A stretch of 64,000 nt of DNA from an uncultured Brachyspira sp. Its GTDB lineage: Bacteria; Spirochaetota; Brachyspiria; Brachyspirales; Brachyspiraceae. Location of the stretch: assembly GCF_934747485.1 (NCBI RefSeq), contig NZ_CAKVGN010000003.1, positions 21,776-85,775 on the forward strand. Direction: 5' to 3'. Positions 1-8,990 of the stretch are shown piece by piece; position 1 is the first letter of the stretch, and every line of letters starts with the position of its first letter. The position numbers and the translations under genes are program-made. The notes below the pieces were generated by a model. That model was not told the origin of the DNA. It did not search any database and saw nothing but the letters and a program-made list of their open reading frames with translations.

Positions 1-403
1 ATTTTCTATTGATATTTGTAAGCATTGGAAGTTTTATTATTTTTCTATTATAATTTTCTATTTCGTAATAAATACCATCTAACGAATAATCTGCTAACGA
101 TTTTATAGGATATATATTTAATTCTTTCTTTGTAGTTTTTATATTTATTTGATTACTATAATCAAAATTATGAAATATTAATTCTAAATTATTGTTTAAA
201 ATTATGCCTCTTTGCCTAAATATAGCTAAAATAGCATCACTTCTAAACATATTGGAATATAAATACAAAGCCTCTAAAAGATTGCTTTTTCCTACACTGT
301 TTTTACCAAATATTAAATTAAACCTTTTAAAACTATCTATTTTAAACTCTTTAAAACATTTAAAATTACTTATGCTTATATTTGGTATTTGAATATTATC
401 CAT
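1..403 (-). CDS. P-loop (AAA/RecF-OLD-like) ATPase, N-terminal part
   Basis: Reading the minus strand from the ATG at 403 gives an open frame of 134 codons that leaves the window at base 1, so only the N-terminus is present. It begins MDNIQIPNISISNFKCFKEF and carries a Walker A motif GKNSVGKSN near residue 30. The pattern 'I.NFK.F....I..F..N.I.GKN..GKSNLLEAL' is typical of RecF/SMC-like ATPases of the AAA_15/AAA_21 or OLD type. Many of these are stand-alone or toxin/defence-associated ATPases, but the C-terminal half that would decide the subtype is outside the window. A weak GTAGG ribosome site lies 6 nt upstream of the start. It is divergent from purF. The function beyond ATP binding is unknown. 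Confidence 0.75.
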   Translation of the reverse strand, partial: MDNIQIPNISISNFKCFKEFKIDSFKRFNLIFGKNSVGKSNLLEALYLYSNMFRSDAILAIFRQRGIILNNNLELIFHNFDYSNQINIKTTKKELNIYPIKSLADYSLDGIYYEIENYNRKIIKLPMLTNINRK

Positions 404-432
404 AAAAAACCTACATCTCTTTATATAAATAA

Positions 433-461
433 ATAATATATCAATAAACATTTATTGTCAA
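433..461 (-). promoter_or_regulatory. sigma-70-type promoter for the left-edge ATPase
   Basis: On the minus strand, TTGACA (456-461) is followed by a 17-bp spacer and TATTAT (433-438). Transcription would start near 426, about 23 nt before the start codon at 403. Confidence 0.55.
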
Positions 462-573
462 AATATTTAAACATATATACAAACAATAAAATTCTTCAAT
501 AACTCTATTGTGTAAAACACTAATTAATTATAATATATATAAATCAAAAAATAAAACTTGGTTGAATAAATAT

Positions 574-1965
574 ATGAATGAATTTTTTAAATGCGACAAA
601 CCTAAAGAAGAATGCGGAGTATTTGGTATATACTCAAAAGAAATAAAAAAAGATATATTAAAAACTCTTAACTATGCACTATATGCTCTTCAACATAGAG
701 GTCAGGAAAGTGCTGGTATAACAATATCAAATTATAAACATTTATTTACTTATAAATCTATGGGGCTTGTTTCAGATTTATTTTCGAGTAATATCCCTAA
801 AGAAACGGAAGGAAATATTGCTATAGGTCATGTAAGATATTCCACTACAGGAGAAAGCAGGATAGAAAATGCTCAGCCTCTTGAAAACCTATTTAGATTA
901 GGTCAAATAGCCATAGCACATAACGGCAACCTTACCAATGCTAATCAATTAAGAGAAAAGTTAGAACAGGAAGGTGCTACATTTAATGCTACTTCTGACA
1001 GTGAAGTTATAATTAAATTAATAGCAAGAAAAACTGTAAATAATTTTATAGACGGAATAAAAGAAACTATCAATATAATAGAAGGGGCTTTTGCTTTGGT
1101 TATAGTGGTAGACGGTAAATTGATTGGAATTAGAGACCCGCATGGAATACGTCCTTTATCATTAGGTACTAATTCTAATGGAGATTATTTTTTAGCTTCA
1201 GAATCTTGTGCTTTAGATGCTGTTGGTGCTAAATTTGTACGTGATATAGACGCTGGTGAAATGGTAATTATAGATGACAGCGGTGTGCAGTCTATTAAAT
1301 ACAATAATACTAAAGTAAAAAATTGTCCTTGTGCATTTGAGCATATATATTTTGCAAGACCTGAAAGTAATATAGACGGCATTAATGTATATAATGTAAG
1401 ATTTCAAACAGGTGTTTTACTTGCCAAAAAAAATACAGTAGACGCTGATATTGTAATAGGTATACAAGACTCTGGAACCATTGCAGCATTAGGCTTTGCA
1501 AAAGAAAGCGGAATTCCTTACAGCATTGGCTTAGTTAAAAATAGATATATTGGAAGAACGTTTATTATGCCGGAGCAGTCAAGCAGAGAAGAAACTGTTA
1601 AATTAAAATTCAATCCTCTAAAGCATCTAATAGACGGTAAAAAAGTTATATTAATAGATGATTCACTTGTAAGGGGTACTACAAGTAAAATACTTATTGA
1701 TATAGTGAGAAAAGCAGGTGCCAAAGAGGTTCATTTTAGGTCAGCTTCTCCTGTTATAAAAAGCCCTTGCTACTATGGTGTTGATATATCTTCAAAAAAA
1801 GAACTTATAGGGGCAAAACTTTCTGTAGAAGAGATTCGCAAAGAAATTAATGCAGATAGTTTAGAATATTTATCTATAGAAGATATGTTCAAAGCTTTAG
1901 GCGGCACAAACTATTGTATAGGCTGTTTTAACGGAGAGTATCCAACAGCAACACCTAAGCAATAA
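574..1965 (+). CDS. purF: amidophosphoribosyltransferase
   Basis: Catalyses the first committed step of purine synthesis: PRPP plus glutamine to 5-phosphoribosylamine. The glutaminase (Ntn) domain is N-terminal; Cys14 in EECGVFGIY is the nucleophile exposed after removal of a 13-residue propeptide, as in the B. subtilis-type enzyme. The phosphoribosyltransferase domain has the PRPP loop VILIDDSLVRGTTS. Cysteines in NCPCAFEH and the C-terminal CIGCFNGEYP fit the Fe-S-containing class. The frame is open further upstream to a TTG at 508, but that adds 22 residues before the normal start, so the ATG at 574 is chosen; no strong ribosome site is visible at either. It is about 463 aa, the normal length. 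It stands alone rather than in a pur operon; purA is further along on the same strand. Confidence 0.93.
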   Translation: MNEFFKCDKPKEECGVFGIYSKEIKKDILKTLNYALYALQHRGQESAGITISNYKHLFTYKSMGLVSDLFSSNIPKETEGNIAIGHVRYSTTGESRIENAQPLENLFRLGQIAIAHNGNLTNANQLREKLEQEGATFNATSDSEVIIKLIARKTVNNFIDGIKETINIIEGAFALVIVVDGKLIGIRDPHGIRPLSLGTNSNGDYFLASESCALDAVGAKFVRDIDAGEMVIIDDSGVQSIKYNNTKVKNCPCAFEHIYFARPESNIDGINVYNVRFQTGVLLAKKNTVDADIVIGIQDSGTIAALGFAKESGIPYSIGLVKNRYIGRTFIMPEQSSREETVKLKFNPLKHLIDGKKVILIDDSLVRGTTSKILIDIVRKAGAKEVHFRSASPVIKSPCYYGVDISSKKELIGAKLSVEEIRKEINADSLEYLSIEDMFKALGGTNYCIGCFNGEYPTATPKQ

Positions 1966-2285
1966 AAAATATATATAATAAAATAAATGTATTTGGTGTA
2001 AATTTTTATTTTATTCTGTATAAACTATATTGTAATACCAACATTTTAAGCTAAACAATGTAGTTCTTTTGCTTTTTTATATACTAATACCACACCTAAA
2101 GGTACTTCTTTCAGTCGCAGGCACTTCCTTTTGTCAAATATCACCGTGACTAAAGCCTCACGTATAGTATAAACTTTAAAAATCTTTACTATAAATCGTT
2201 CATTATTTACAATAATATAATTATACATGTTTAAAAAAATAATTATTATGTTATTTATTTTTTTATATTTAAAATATATTAAATT
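1966..2285. repeat. intergenic gap holding a degraded copy of the mosaic repeat (inverted)
   Basis: No convincing gene. Bases about 2029-2076 are the reverse complement of 10366-10438: they share the words for AAAAGAACTRCATTGTTTAGC and AATGTTGGTATTACAAT. Bases about 2095-2165 resemble 7505-7566 through GCGACYGAARGAAGTRCC. A 60-residue minus-strand frame here (2046-2228) is made of repeat sequence and is not called as a gene. Confidence 0.65.
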
Positions 2286-2313
2286 TTGACAAAATAATTA
2301 GTTTGTTTATAAT
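2286..2313 (+). promoter_or_regulatory. promoter of lon
   Basis: TTGACA (2286-2291), 16-bp spacer, TATAAT (2308-2313). Both hexamers match the sigma-70 consensus exactly. No CIRCE or other heat-shock operator was recognised. Confidence 0.7.
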
Positions 2314-2342
2314 GTAAAAACATATTTTTGGAGAATAATAAA

Positions 2343-4880
2343 ATGAATGAGAATAATGAAAATAAAAACAATGATATAGAAAAAAATGAAAATATAGAAA
2401 ATGAAACTATTGAAACTAATAACGATAACAACAATTCTGACAATGCAGTATCAATAGTTGAAGACAAACTTCCATCAAGATTAATAATAATACCTGTAAT
2501 GGGAAAGCCGCTTTTTCCCGGACTTTATGCCCCATTTCCAATACCAGCTTCTCAGGCTAATGCTGTAAATAGAGCTATTGCAGAAAATGATGGTTTTTTA
2601 GGGCTTAATTTATATATACAAGATGAAGCTAAAGATATAAAGAAACCAACTATAGATGAAATATATAAAGTAGGTGTTGTTGTAAAAGTATTTAAAAAAC
2701 TTAATCTTCCAGATGGCGGACTTAATCTTCTCATTAATTCAATTAGAAGATATAAAGTAATAAGATATATTTCAACAGACCCTGTAATTAGAGCAGAGCC
2801 TTTATATATACCAGACATAATAACAACCAATAATGATAAAGAAGCAAAAGAAATAAAAGCATATACAAGAGCTTTACTTTCTGAGGTAAAATCATTAAGT
2901 GAGAGCAATCCTCTTTTTACAGAAGAGATGCGTCTTACTATGGTGAATGTTGATGATCCGGGTAAATTGGCAGATTTTGTTACTTCTATGATAAATGTGG
3001 ATAGAGCTAATCAGCAAGAAATATTAGAAACTTTTGATGTACAGGAAAGATTAGAAAAAGTTTTACTGCTTCTTCAAAAAGAGAGAGAAATAACAAAAAT
3101 TCAGCAAAAAATTCAAGGAAGCATTAACTCTAAAATACAAAAACAGCAAAGAGATTATTTCTTAAAAGAGCAATTAAAAGAAATAAAAAAAGAATTAGGG
3201 TATGACACAGACCCTAAACAAAAAGATATAGATAAATATAAAAAAGACTTAAAAGAATTAAAAGTTGTAGATGAAGTAAGAGAGAGAATGGAGCAGGAAA
3301 TAGAAAAAATTTCTACAATAGATACACATTCTCCAGAGTACACAGTTTCAAAAAATTATCTCGATACATTGTTTGCACTTCCTTGGAACAAAGAAAATAA
3401 AGAGAGAGAAGACATAACAAGAAGCAAAAAAATATTAGACAGAGACCATTATGGTTTGGAAGATGTAAAAGAGAGAATATACGAGTTTTTGGCTGTAAGA
3501 AAACTAAACCCAGAGAAAAAATCTTCAATACTTTGTTTTGTAGGCCCTCCGGGAGTTGGTAAAACATCTATAGGAAAAAGCATTGCAGAAGCATTAGACA
3601 GACCATTCTTTAGGTTTTCATTAGGCGGTATGAGAGATGAGGCAGAAATTAAAGGGCACAGAAGAACATATATTGGTGCTATGCCTGGAAAAATAATTGA
3701 GGCTCTAAAAATTGTTAAATCTAAAAATCCTGTTTTAATGCTTGATGAAATAGATAAATTAGGTGCAAGTTTTCAGGGCGACCCTTCAAGTGCATTGCTT
3801 GAAGTGTTAGACCCAGAACAGAACTCTTCTTTTAGAGACCATTATCTTGATTTGCCTTTTGATTTATCTAATATTTTGTTTATTACAACAGCAAATACAT
3901 TAGACACTATTCCAAGACCTTTGCTTGACAGAATGGAAGTAATTAGACTATCTGGCTATATCATGGAAGAGAAATTAAAAATTGCTACAAAATATATAAT
4001 TCCAAGACAATTAAAAGCACATGGTTTAATTGCTAAAAATGTCAAGTTTACAAACAAGGCTATAGAGAATATAGTTAATGGCTATGCAAGAGAGGCGGGA
4101 GTACGTAACTTCGAGAGAATGATAGAAAAGATATGCAGAAAAATTGCTGCCGATATAGTATCAAACAATAAAGAAAACTATAACATAATGGTAGATTCTA
4201 AAGATTTAGAAAAGTATTTAAAAAAACCAATCTTTACAGAAGACTTTACAGAAAAAGACTTAAAGCCTGGAAATGCAATAGGTTTAGCTTGGACTTCTAT
4301 GGGTGGGGCTACTTTAACTATAGAGTCTATAAAAGTACAAGAGAAAAAGGATGCAGGCACTATAAACATAACAGGTCAGCTTGGAGAAGTGATGACAGAG
4401 AGTGTGCAGATTGCCTATAGCTATGTAAAAAGTGTTGCTAAGAATTACGGCGTTGATGAAAATTATTTTAATGACGCTATAATACACTTGCACATACCAG
4501 AAGGTGCTACTCCAAAAGACGGTCCTTCTGCCGGTATTACTTTAGCTACTGCTTTATTATCGCTTGCTATGAATAAAGTTATTAGAAATGATACTGCTAT
4601 GACAGGTGAGCTTTCTCTTAATGGAAAAGTACTTCCTATTGGAGGGCTTAAAGAAAAAACTATAGCCGCTAAGAGATTGGGTTTTATTAAGCATATTATA
4701 ATACCTTTTGAAAATAAAAGAGATTTAGATGAAATACCTGATAAAGTTAAAAGTTCTCTTGTTTTCCACCCTGTAAAAGAGGTAGAAGAGGTGTTTGACT
4801 TTATGTTTAAATTAAATAAATCTAATAAAAAGACTAAAAATGATAAAGCATCAAGTAAATCTAAAAAAACAAAAAAATAA
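2343..4880 (+). CDS. lon: ATP-dependent protease Lon
   Basis: Cytoplasmic AAA+ serine protease for damaged and regulatory proteins. Domains in order: an Asn/Glu-rich N-terminal extension of about 40 residues, the LON substrate-binding domain (starting around LPSRLIIIPV), a coiled-coil segment (EREITKIQQKI), the AAA+ module with Walker A GPPGVGKTS and Walker B VLMLDEIDK, and the protease domain. The catalytic dyad is Ser729 (DGPSAG) and Lys772 (GGLKEK), spaced 43 residues apart as in E. coli Lon. The C-terminus is a Lys/Ser-rich tail. An upstream TTG at 2328 is in frame, but GGAG at 2330-2333 sits 9 nt before the ATG at 2343, so that start is used. 845 aa is slightly long for the family because of the two low-complexity tails. 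A terminator follows. Confidence 0.95.
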   Translation: MNENNENKNNDIEKNENIENETIETNNDNNNSDNAVSIVEDKLPSRLIIIPVMGKPLFPGLYAPFPIPASQANAVNRAIAENDGFLGLNLYIQDEAKDIKKPTIDEIYKVGVVVKVFKKLNLPDGGLNLLINSIRRYKVIRYISTDPVIRAEPLYIPDIITTNNDKEAKEIKAYTRALLSEVKSLSESNPLFTEEMRLTMVNVDDPGKLADFVTSMINVDRANQQEILETFDVQERLEKVLLLLQKEREITKIQQKIQGSINSKIQKQQRDYFLKEQLKEIKKELGYDTDPKQKDIDKYKKDLKELKVVDEVRERMEQEIEKISTIDTHSPEYTVSKNYLDTLFALPWNKENKEREDITRSKKILDRDHYGLEDVKERIYEFLAVRKLNPEKKSSILCFVGPPGVGKTSIGKSIAEALDRPFFRFSLGGMRDEAEIKGHRRTYIGAMPGKIIEALKIVKSKNPVLMLDEIDKLGASFQGDPSSALLEVLDPEQNSSFRDHYLDLPFDLSNILFITTANTLDTIPRPLLDRMEVIRLSGYIMEEKLKIATKYIIPRQLKAHGLIAKNVKFTNKAIENIVNGYAREAGVRNFERMIEKICRKIAADIVSNNKENYNIMVDSKDLEKYLKKPIFTEDFTEKDLKPGNAIGLAWTSMGGATLTIESIKVQEKKDAGTINITGQLGEVMTESVQIAYSYVKSVAKNYGVDENYFNDAIIHLHIPEGATPKDGPSAGITLATALLSLAMNKVIRNDTAMTGELSLNGKVLPIGGLKEKTIAAKRLGFIKHIIIPFENKRDLDEIPDKVKSSLVFHPVKEVEEVFDFMFKLNKSNKKTKNDKASSKSKKTKK

Positions 4881-4903
4881 TTATTAAAATGTTTATGATA
4901 TAA

Positions 4904-4936
4904 AAGGCTTAAACTTAAAAGTTTGAGCCTTTTTTG
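4904..4936 (+). terminator. intrinsic terminator of lon
   Basis: Hairpin with arms AAGGCTTAAACTT and AAGTTTGAGCCTT (one G-U pair), followed by a T run. Confidence 0.8.
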
Positions 4937-5088
4937 TTATTATTAATTATAAACAATCATTGGCGTTTCAAAAATTAAAATACAAAAAATATACACATAT
5001 TATTCATGTAAATAAAAAATTTAGTTAAATTAAAAAATAAAAATTGCTGAAACAAAAAATAAGCAAAAACTTTATTGATTTTTAGTGC

Positions 5089-5117
5089 TTGAAATTGTGT
5101 TAATTTTTTTATATAAT
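5089..5117 (+). promoter_or_regulatory. promoter of purA
   Basis: TTGAAA (5089-5094), 17-bp spacer, TATAAT (5112-5117). The leader is about 48 nt. Nothing else was recognised between the lon terminator and this promoter. Confidence 0.6.
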
Positions 5118-5171
5118 GTTTTTTGTGTTTTTATAAAAAATTGCACGTATTTTTGTTAGGAGGAAATGTTT

Positions 5172-6455
5172 ATGGCTTCAGTTATTATTGTCGGTACACA
5201 ATGGGGTGATGAAGGCAAGGGAAAAATTGTTGATTATCTTGCTAATAAGGCTCAATATGTAGTTCGTTCTCAGGGCGGAAGTAATGCAGGACACACCGTT
5301 GTCGTTGATAATGTAAAATATAAATTAAGGCTTCTTCCTTCTGGTATACTTCATAAAGATAAAGTATGCATTATAGGTAATGGTGTTGTAATAGAGCCTA
5401 AAGTTTTTTTAAGCGAGATTGACGGCCTTATAGAAAAAAAAGTTAATATGTCTAATTTAAAAATATCTAACAGAGCACATGTTCTTATGCCTTATCATAA
5501 AATATTAGATGAACTTCAGGAAGAGGATTTGGGTGAAAATAAACTCGGCACTACTAAAAATGGAATAGGTCCTTGTTATATGGATAAAGCAAGCCGTTTG
5601 GGGATAAGAATAGTTGACTTAATGAATAAAGAGACATTTGCTAAAAAATTAAAGTTTAATGTTGAACTTAAAAATAAACTTCTTAAAAAGCTTTATAATC
5701 ATGAAGGAATCAATTATGAAGAGTTATTAAAAGAGTATTTGGAATATGCTGATAGATTAAGACCTTATGTTGCTGACACTACTACAATATTAAATAAAGC
5801 AATAAAAGAAAAGAAGAATATATTATTTGAAGGTGCTCAGGCTACTATGCTTGACTTAGACCATGGAACTTATCCGTTTGTAACATCATCATATCCTGCT
5901 GCGGGCGGTGCTTGTACTGGTTCTGGAGTTGGACCGAGAAAGATAGATAATGTTATAGGGGTTGTTAAGGCTTATTCTACAAGAGTTGGGGAAGGACCTT
6001 TTCCTTCAGAGCTTTTTGATGATATTGGGCAGTTTATAAGAGACAAGGGAGGCGAATACGGCACTGTTACAGGAAGGGCAAGAAGATGCGGCTGGCTTGA
6101 TGCTTGCGTGATAAAATATGCTTCATACATCAATGGACTTGATTCTGTAGCTATTACAAGGCTTGATATATTAGATGAATTGGATAAACTAAAAATATGC
6201 GTTGCCTACAAATATAACGGCGAAATATTAGAAGATTATCCAGCTGATTTGGATATACTTTCAAAAGTTGAACCTGTATACGAAGAGTTTGACGGCTGGA
6301 AAACAAGCACTGCAAATATTAGAGAATATGATAAGCTTCCAGAAAATGCTAAAAAATACTTAAAAAGATTAAGCGAAGTAATTGACACAGAAATATCTAT
6401 AGTGTCTGTTGGAGCTGGAAGAGATGAAACTATCATTATTAAAGATATTTTTTAA
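5172..6455 (+). CDS. purA: adenylosuccinate synthetase
   Basis: Joins IMP and aspartate with GTP to form adenylosuccinate, the first step from IMP to AMP. The N-terminal GTP-binding loop GTQWGDEGKGK, the IMP-site segment SNAGHTVV, and the C-terminal switch GTVTGRARRCGWLDA are all present. It is 428 aa, the family's usual length. Two in-frame ATGs compete (5166 and 5172). The ribosome site AGGAGG ends at 5163, only 2 nt from the first but 8 nt from the second, and the second gives the family's normal MASVIIVG start, so 5172 is chosen. It is single-gene, with its own promoter. Confidence 0.95.
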   Translation: MASVIIVGTQWGDEGKGKIVDYLANKAQYVVRSQGGSNAGHTVVVDNVKYKLRLLPSGILHKDKVCIIGNGVVIEPKVFLSEIDGLIEKKVNMSNLKISNRAHVLMPYHKILDELQEEDLGENKLGTTKNGIGPCYMDKASRLGIRIVDLMNKETFAKKLKFNVELKNKLLKKLYNHEGINYEELLKEYLEYADRLRPYVADTTTILNKAIKEKKNILFEGAQATMLDLDHGTYPFVTSSYPAAGGACTGSGVGPRKIDNVIGVVKAYSTRVGEGPFPSELFDDIGQFIRDKGGEYGTVTGRARRCGWLDACVIKYASYINGLDSVAITRLDILDELDKLKICVAYKYNGEILEDYPADLDILSKVEPVYEEFDGWKTSTANIREYDKLPENAKKYLKRLSEVIDTEISIVSVGAGRDETIIIKDIF

Positions 6456-6480
6456 TTGAATATTAAATTTTATAGTGTTT

Positions 6481-6509
6481 TTGACTTTTAGCTTCTATTT
6501 TGCTATAAT
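6481..6509 (+). promoter_or_regulatory. consensus promoter giving a leaderless or nearly leaderless mRNA
   Basis: TTGACT (6481-6486), 17-bp spacer, TATAAT (6504-6509). The expected start point, 6-8 nt after the -10 box, coincides with the ATG at 6516, and no ribosome site precedes that ATG. Confidence 0.65.
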
Positions 6510-6515
6510 ATATTT

Positions 6516-7424
6516 ATGAATGATTTTAACATCACTGTAGATACATTAAACAAAAAGAACGACTGTTTTGTAAGATATCTTTTTTCAAATCTTGGAAACG
6601 AGAAAATAGTATTAAATTTTGTTAATGCTGTGATGGATAATTTAAATTTCAAAACTTTTGAAACTTTAGAGATACTAAACCCGTTTAACTTACAGAAATA
6701 TCTTAATTCAAAAGAAAGTGTAGTAGATATAAAATGCACGGCAGATACTGGAGAAGTTGTTATAATAGAGATACAATTACAAGGCAATGAAACTTTTATT
6801 AAAAGAACATTATTTTATTGGGCAAGTAATTATAGTTTGAACCTAAATAAAGGCGATGATTATAATAAACTTCTCCCCGTTATAAGTATAAATATTTTGG
6901 ATTTTGTTTTATTTGAAGGCATAGAAGATTGTTATAGTTGTTATATATTAAAAGAATTAAAACACAACAAAATACTTACCGACCATTGTCAATTTCATTT
7001 TTTGGAATTGCCGAAATTTAATTATGATAAACAACTAAACAAAGACTTAAATAGTTGGTACAAATTTTTTATTGGAGGCGAGAGAATGTCAAACCTAATA
7101 AAAGAAAACACAATATTTGATGAAGTAGATAAAAAATGCAAATCGTTTATATCAGAAAATCCATTACTTGATGTATATAAGATAAAGGAAGCAGAAGAAT
7201 ATTTTCAAAAAGAAACACTCCATAGAGAATGGGAGAAAGGAATAGAACAAGGTATAGAGAAAGGCAGAGAAGAAGGTAGGGAAGAGGGCAGAGAAGAAGG
7301 CAGAGAAGAAGGTAAAAAATACAGCACATTGATAATAGCAAAAGCTATGAAAGATAAGGGAATGGACGCAAACACAATAATGGAGCTAACAGGTTTAAAT
7401 GAAGAAGAAATAAATAACCTTTAA
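6516..7424 (+). CDS. Rpn family PD-(D/E)XK nuclease (recombination-promoting nuclease / putative transposase)
   Basis: A 302-aa protein of the Rpn/YhgA family (PDDEXK_2). These are DNA endonucleases linked to RecA-independent recombination and, in newer work, to phage defence. The fold signature is visible: the N-terminal helix region FVRYLFSNLGNEKIVLNFV, then Asp71 (VVDIKC) and Glu85-X-Gln87 (VIIEIQLQ), the metal-binding core. The rest of the domain follows (FYWASNYS, then GIEDCYSCYILKEL). Near the C-terminus is a charged tract of G(R/K)EEGREEG repeats (7255-7314), common in this family, then a short helical end domain (AMKDKGMDANTIMELTGL) that resembles the usual Rpn tail. The repeat tract is a repeated 12-bp DNA word, so repeat number may vary between strains. 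The neighbours are housekeeping purA and a vsp gene. Confidence 0.85.
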   Translation: MNDFNITVDTLNKKNDCFVRYLFSNLGNEKIVLNFVNAVMDNLNFKTFETLEILNPFNLQKYLNSKESVVDIKCTADTGEVVIIEIQLQGNETFIKRTLFYWASNYSLNLNKGDDYNKLLPVISINILDFVLFEGIEDCYSCYILKELKHNKILTDHCQFHFLELPKFNYDKQLNKDLNSWYKFFIGGERMSNLIKENTIFDEVDKKCKSFISENPLLDVYKIKEAEEYFQKETLHREWEKGIEQGIEKGREEGREEGREEGREEGKKYSTLIIAKAMKDKGMDANTIMELTGLNEEEINNL

Positions 7425-7685
7425 CGTTTATCAATTTTTGTTTTTAAAAATCATTATATTTCTTATATATGAAGATAGTCCACTTATAAAGCCAGAACAC
7501 TTACACTTTTTGCTCTTTGACGAAGTCCGTACAGCGACCGAAGGAAGTGCCCTTGAGGCGTGAGCTAAAGAACCAAAAAGACTGCATTTCATTAATCCCA
7601 ACTTTTTATATATATAAAATATATATATTGTTTTAGATTTACATATTCCAAACATATAAAGCCAAAACACTTGCATTTTATGCAA
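7425..7685. repeat. mosaic intergenic repeat remnants
   Basis: No gene. Two partial copies of the AAAGCCARAACACTTRCAYTTTT word occur at about 7475-7510 and 7647-7684. Between them, at about 7505-7600, is a GACCGAAGGAAGTGCCC segment ending in AAAAAGACTGCATTT. The same words recur at 10441-10530 and 62461-62700. Short open frames here read through repeat DNA. Confidence 0.6.
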
Positions 7686-7688
7686 TAA

Positions 7689-7722
7689 AAAAGGGAGGCA
7701 ATCAAGCCCCCCTTGTTTTTTT
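7689..7722 (-). terminator. intrinsic terminator of vsp
   Basis: In the minus-strand transcript, AAGGGGGGC pairs with GCCTCCCTT around a 6-nt loop, followed by a T run. Confidence 0.8.
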
Positions 7723-7739
7723 AAGCTTTTAACACTCTA

Positions 7740-8879
7740 TTATAGAGCAGGTAAATACCAAGTAATACCAGTAGAAGCATTGAACTGAACATTAAGGTCG
7801 CCAATACTTCCAGTACCAATATTGTCTAAGTTGTAGTTGCCAATTTCAGCCTCGAAGTACCATTCCAAATCTTTAACAGGAGTGATATAAACCTCACCGT
7901 AAGAGCTCCAAGCTAACTCATGTTTTACACCATTGTTTCCAGCATTCAATTTGTAACCAGTATCTGTAGCTTTGTAACCTAAACCAGCTTCAACATATAT
8001 AGAAACTATATCGCTATTAGCAGACATACCTAAAGTAGGTAATACTTTTAATTGCCAAGGGTTAGAATCATATGCGGTATATCCAATCATAGGTTCATTA
8101 TTAAAAACATAAGAATCAGATTTTACACTATAAGAACCATCACCATATTTACCTTTAGCATCTAAAGCTGTATCATAAGTAACTTTTAAGAAAGGTTTAA
8201 GAGCAACATCTCCTACTGTAGCACCAAAATATGCTCTGAAGTCAAAACCAAATGAAGAACCTGTTTGTTTTGTACCAACTTGCCTAGTTAGTTCATTCAT
8301 ACCATATTTAATATAAAGTCTTATTTCATTGAAAGCTTCAATACCAGTATAGTATCTGATTTGCGGATCCATGCTTATACCCATATATTTTTCTTTATCT
8401 GAAATATTAGCTTTATCACCGTTTTTAGCAGCTATTTGTACAGGTATTGCTATTCTTAAGCTGTCATTCATAGCTGTCATAGTAATTACAGGAGTATGTA
8501 CGCTTAAACCATAGCCTTTTTTATCAATGTTTTGAAGTTTACTATGTCTGTATGCATAGTTATAACCAACACCAATGCTGAATACTTCTGAAGTGTAACC
8601 AATACCGGCAGAAACTGTAGGAAGGAAATTAAAGAATTGTTTGCTATCAGCTACTTTAGTATCCATTATAGCACCTAAAGTAGTACCTTCAGAAGTAAGA
8701 CCAAATGTACCTCTAATCATATCATTACCTAAAACAAAACCTAATCTATCCATTCTTGCTCTCAATTGATTACCATGTACAAGGAAATCAATCCAGTCAG
8801 AATCTGCACCGTACATACCAAACACTGATGTACTTGCTATAGTTAATAAAGCCATAGCGGTTAATAAAACCTTTTTCAT
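7740..8879 (-). CDS. Vsp-family variable surface protein
   Basis: A 379-aa outer-membrane/surface protein of the Brachyspira Vsp (Bhmp39-type) family, whose members are abundant, antigenic and often present as several related genes. Residues 1-21 form a signal peptide (MKKVLLTAMALLTIASTSVFG), with probable cleavage before MYGADSDWIDF, the conserved mature N-terminus of the family. The rest is a run of alternating hydrophobic beta-strand-like segments rich in Gly, Tyr and Thr, ending in aromatic ITWYLPAL, as expected for a porin-like beta-barrel. A strong AGGAG ribosome site precedes the ATG. Only one copy is present in this window. It has its own promoter, structured leader and terminator. 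Confidence 0.88.
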   Translation of the reverse strand: MKKVLLTAMALLTIASTSVFGMYGADSDWIDFLVHGNQLRARMDRLGFVLGNDMIRGTFGLTSEGTTLGAIMDTKVADSKQFFNFLPTVSAGIGYTSEVFSIGVGYNYAYRHSKLQNIDKKGYGLSVHTPVITMTAMNDSLRIAIPVQIAAKNGDKANISDKEKYMGISMDPQIRYYTGIEAFNEIRLYIKYGMNELTRQVGTKQTGSSFGFDFRAYFGATVGDVALKPFLKVTYDTALDAKGKYGDGSYSVKSDSYVFNNEPMIGYTAYDSNPWQLKVLPTLGMSANSDIVSIYVEAGLGYKATDTGYKLNAGNNGVKHELAWSSYGEVYITPVKDLEWYFEAEIGNYNLDNIGTGSIGDLNVQFNASTGITWYLPAL

Positions 8880-8953
8880 TTTTTTTCTCCTAAATTTTTT
8901 TATAGTTATACCTGTTAGGGCATTAACTCCTAAAACAAAAAATAAATAAAAAT

Positions 8954-8972
8954 GTTCTCACCTTAAGAGAAC
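8954..8972 (-). promoter_or_regulatory. hairpin in the vsp 5' leader
   Basis: Arms GTTCTC (8954-8959) and GAGAAC (8967-8972) lie in the roughly 100-nt untranslated leader. A second possible hairpin, TTAGG...CCTAA, lies nearer the start codon. No T run follows, so these are more likely mRNA stability or control structures than terminators. Confidence 0.4.
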
Positions 8973-8990
8973 CAATTACTCATAGCTTTA

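Noticed and set aside
508..573. N-terminal extension of purF from a TTG
   Set aside because: It has no ribosome site and would place the catalytic cysteine at position 36, whereas the ATG at 574 gives the expected short propeptide.
2046..2228. 60-residue minus-strand open frame
   Set aside because: It lies in mosaic repeat DNA shared with 10366-10438, has no ribosome site and shows no protein-like pattern.
7431..7685. 84-residue minus-strand open frame
   Set aside because: It reads through repeat words that also occur at 10441-10530 and 62461-62700 in non-coding DNA.
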